Source: an uncultured Spirochaetaceae bacterium (GTDB taxonomy: Bacteria; Spirochaetota; Spirochaetia; Sphaerochaetales; Sphaerochaetaceae). Taken from it: a stretch of 64,000 bases of DNA. Location of the stretch: the NCBI GenBank assembly GCA_944389075.1, contig CALXLA010000034.1, positions 62,001 to 126,000 of the forward strand, in the 5' to 3' direction. The notes beneath the pieces were generated by a model. The model saw only the letters and a program-made list of their open reading frames with translations, searched no databases and was not told the origin of the DNA. The position numbers and the translations under genes were made by a program. This document shows positions 62,147 to 64,000 of the stretch, in pieces (positions within the stretch are counted from its first letter, which is position 1; every line of letters starts with the position of its first letter).

Positions 62147-63046
62147 ATGAAAGTACGAATAGCAGGGGCAGGGGCTGTAGGAGCGGTGGTTGCCGCTCAG
62201 CTTGCAGGGACTGCGGATGTCGGCTTCATCGCAGATGATGAGCACAGGAAGCGCTATCAGAATGGAATTTCCATCAATGGAAAAAAACATCTTTTCCAGG
62301 TGTTCGCTCCATCTGATGCAGATACTGCGGATCTTCTTATATTCGCTGTGAAGAATATGCAGCTGATGGAGGTCCTTGAGGAAGCCAGGCCCTTTGTCGG
62401 AGAGAATACGGTGATCATGTCGCTTCTCAACGGGATAGATGCGGAGCGTGAGATTGAGAAGGTTTTCGGAGAAGACAGGACGCTTTATTCATTCATAACG
62501 GATCTCTCTTCCACGCGCCAGGGTGATGATATCACATGCTTTTCAGGAAGCGGCACGATTGTATTCGGCGAGAAAGACGACAGCAATACGGAAAGGGTGC
62601 AGCGCATTGCAAGGTTTTTCGATGAGGCAGGGCAGAAGTATCTCATACCGGAGAATATCAGGCATGAGAAATGGTGGAAGTTCATGCTCAATACATGCTT
62701 CAATACACTTTCCGCGATTCTTCTTGCAGACTATGCGGCAATATCATCAAACAGGGACTTCATCCGCCTTGTCCGCATGATCGCCCGTGAGATACAGTCC
62801 GTTGCCATCAAGGAAGGTGTACTGCTTACTCAGGAAGATGTGGAAGAGATGATAAGGCGCGTCACATCGCTGACAGACCATGGAAAGACATCCATGCTGC
62901 AGGATGTGCTGGCGCATCGCGAGACAGAGAACAGATATTTCGCAGGAGCCATATCAAGGCTTGGCAAGAAGCATTCCGTTCCTACGCCATATTGCGATTT
63001 CATACAGATAATGCTTGAGGCTAAGCGTCATGTACTCAGCATCTGA
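62147..63046 (+). CDS. Ketopantoate reductase family protein (PanE/ApbA)
   Basis: 299 aa. NADP-binding N-terminus KVRIAGAGAVGAVVAAQLAG, then LLIFAVKNMQLMEVLEEARP and VIMSLLNGIDAEREI. The catalytic Lys segment is IRHEKWWKFMLNTCFNTLSA near residue 182, and TSMLQDVLAHRETE near 251 matches the C-terminal domain. It would reduce 2-dehydropantoate to pantoate for coenzyme A, although many family members have other 2-oxoacid substrates. The upstream TTG reading adds six residues and is not needed. Overlaps the next gene by 17 bp. Confidence 0.9.
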   Translation: MKVRIAGAGAVGAVVAAQLAGTADVGFIADDEHRKRYQNGISINGKKHLFQVFAPSDADTADLLIFAVKNMQLMEVLEEARPFVGENTVIMSLLNGIDAEREIEKVFGEDRTLYSFITDLSSTRQGDDITCFSGSGTIVFGEKDDSNTERVQRIARFFDEAGQKYLIPENIRHEKWWKFMLNTCFNTLSAILLADYAAISSNRDFIRLVRMIAREIQSVAIKEGVLLTQEDVEEMIRRVTSLTDHGKTSMLQDVLAHRETENRYFAGAISRLGKKHSVPTPYCDFIQIMLEAKRHVLSI

Positions 63047-63923
63047 AGCAGAGAGCGCGAAGACTTTTGAGACCCTCGCCGCGCTACTGGGCGATGATGG
63101 TAAGGCCCTTGATGTATACAGGTTCATTCCTTCTGTGGATATCACAGAGCCTCTTGCAATGTATTGCGGCAAAGTCTCAGATGCAACAGGCATAGGAGAG
63201 GATGAGATATTATCAGTATGGCGTTCTGTACGCAGTGCCTTCGAACGTGAGAAGGACATCACATTTGTAATCTCGGAAGAGTCTCCGCACTTTCCGCTCA
63301 TGAAGGGTGATTTCTTTCCATTCATATATCTTGCTGGAAAGGAATCCTTCCTCAGTGAAAGCTATGTGGCTGTGATAGGTTCCCCAAGGCCATCCATGCA
63401 GGCGAAGAGCGATACCCTAGAAGCCGTCTCCGAGCTTGTCGCATCAGACGCCGTGATAATCTCCCCTGTAGAGCCGGGGATTCCGGCCTTTGCATTGCAG
63501 CTTGCGATGAGACTTGGAGGCAAGGCCATAGGAGTCCTTGCCTCTCCGATATCTAAATGCACATCCGAGGCAGTCCTTCCGCTTCAGAGGGAGCTATATG
63601 GCAAAGGACTTCTCATGACTCCTTTCTCACCATACAGGAAGACGGAGAAGTGGTTCCAGAAAATCAGGAACGGTTTCCTCTCCTCGATAGTTTCAGCTGC
63701 ATTGCTTGTAGAAGAAAGGGACGGAGGCCCTTCATGGACTATTGCTGACAGCTGCCTTGGCAATGGCAAGCTGATGATCCCGGAATCCGCTGCGTCCAAT
63801 CCCGTATTCTCCTGGATGGGAAAAAGAGCACAGGACGGAGCCCTTATCTACAGGAAGCCAAAGGATGTCTGCAAACTGATTGAAAAGAAGCGCAGGGAAT
63901 CTTATCCGGATCTTTTCTCTTGA
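63030..63923 (+). CDS. DprA/Smf-like protein, divergent
   Basis: 297 aa. N-terminal SAM-like region, then a Rossmann domain with the order of DprA: FPFIYLAGKESFL, VAVIGSPRPSMQAK (usually VGSR), VIISPVEPGIPAFALQLAMR (usually SGxARGIDxxAH), GGKAIGVLASPI and the SAALLVEERDGGPSWTIAD stretch. The residues that bind DNA phosphate in DprA are therefore changed. DprA loads RecA on single-stranded DNA in transformation; that activity is uncertain here. GAGG stands 9 nt before the ATG, within panE. Confidence 0.75.
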   Translation: MYSASEAESAKTFETLAALLGDDGKALDVYRFIPSVDITEPLAMYCGKVSDATGIGEDEILSVWRSVRSAFEREKDITFVISEESPHFPLMKGDFFPFIYLAGKESFLSESYVAVIGSPRPSMQAKSDTLEAVSELVASDAVIISPVEPGIPAFALQLAMRLGGKAIGVLASPISKCTSEAVLPLQRELYGKGLLMTPFSPYRKTEKWFQKIRNGFLSSIVSAALLVEERDGGPSWTIADSCLGNGKLMIPESAASNPVFSWMGKRAQDGALIYRKPKDVCKLIEKKRRESYPDLFS

Positions 63924-63975
63924 CCATATCTTTTTGCATGAATACGATGTTTCGAGAGTATAAAGGTAGAGATAT

Positions 63976-64000
63976 ATGAAGGAAATCACAGCAAATCAGC
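63976..64000 (+). CDS. Start of an unidentified gene, cut by the window end
   Basis: ATG followed by KEITANQ, with GGTAGAG as a weak ribosome site and TATAAA (63959-63964) upstream. Too short to identify. Confidence 0.4.

Noticed and set aside
1-64000. CRISPR array, prophage, insertion sequence or replication origin
   Set aside because: No regularly spaced repeats, integrase, transposase, terminal inverted repeats or DnaA-box cluster were found by eye.

Overview
This window looks like a chromosome segment of an anaerobic spirochaete, probably related to Sphaerochaeta or Treponema. The pointers are the block rpsT-HU-lnt-cinA-rho-rpmE, many small outer-membrane barrel and lipoprotein genes, a PSP1-domain protein, type III glutamine synthetase, a three-gene archaeal-type glutamate synthase and an NADH-linked [FeFe] hydrogenase operon next to rex. 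The assignment is inferred from gene content and not from a tree. There is no phage, insertion sequence or CRISPR array. Genes are packed tightly on both strands, with ATGA-type overlaps in operons and many tail-to-tail 3' overlaps.

Layout. 1-4343: chaperone operon grpE(partial)-dnaK-dnaJ-rlmB. 4325-8521: divergent purD-like ATP-grasp gene, dus, a nucleotidyltransferase and a PSP1 protein. 8653-17235: rpsT-HU-lnt-cinA, rho-rpmE, a degenerate galactokinase-like gene, surE and a cysteine-cluster gene, with a LOG-family gene on the other strand. 17222-18612: outer-membrane protein, tRNA-Cys and a receiver-only response regulator remnant. 18603-28715: nitrogen block, with glnA type III (-) facing glt GATase/FMN/GXGXG-asnB (+), then a MATE transporter and a mannitol/fructuronate dehydrogenase. 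28775-30396: infC-rpmI-rplT plus a coiled-coil gene (-). 30422-30704: a duplicated 98-bp intergenic repeat. 30834-35876: solute-binding protein, YesM-type kinase, YesN-type regulator and an OGG1-type glycosylase. 35869-41499: rex (-) divergent from a five-gene hydrogenase operon. 41534-49105: lipoproteins and outer-membrane proteins plus pepT. 49143-58736: M16C protease, rplM-rpsI with a long structured leader, recX, ade, clpP, a lipoprotein nuclease-fold protein, a ferredoxin-like aldo/keto reductase and a cysteine-cluster protein. 58924-64000: an AAA-ATPase/PD-(D/E)XK protein, tRNA-Phe, an orphan GHKL kinase, a ketopantoate reductase, a divergent DprA and the start of another gene.

How the genes work together. 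Glutamine synthetase, glutamate synthase and asparagine synthetase form an ammonium-assimilation unit. The glnA and glt transcripts start from divergent promoters and each appears to pass through a terminator hairpin in its leader. The hydrogenase operon should couple NADH and ferredoxin oxidation to H2 formation and lies opposite the NADH sensor Rex. The solute-binding protein has no permease beside it and may serve the adjacent two-component system.

The most interesting signals are not protein genes. (1) At least fourteen unit-leading genes have no Shine-Dalgarno site but an exact TANNNT box 6 or 7 nt before the ATG, which is the layout of leaderless transcripts. (2) A roughly 200-nt structured RNA precedes rplM. 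(3) A lipoprotein gene appears to start at CTG. (4) Several proteins kept their fold but lost key residues: a ferredoxin-like hydrogenase subunit with no cysteine, a PurD-like ATP-grasp protein, a galactokinase-like protein and a DprA.
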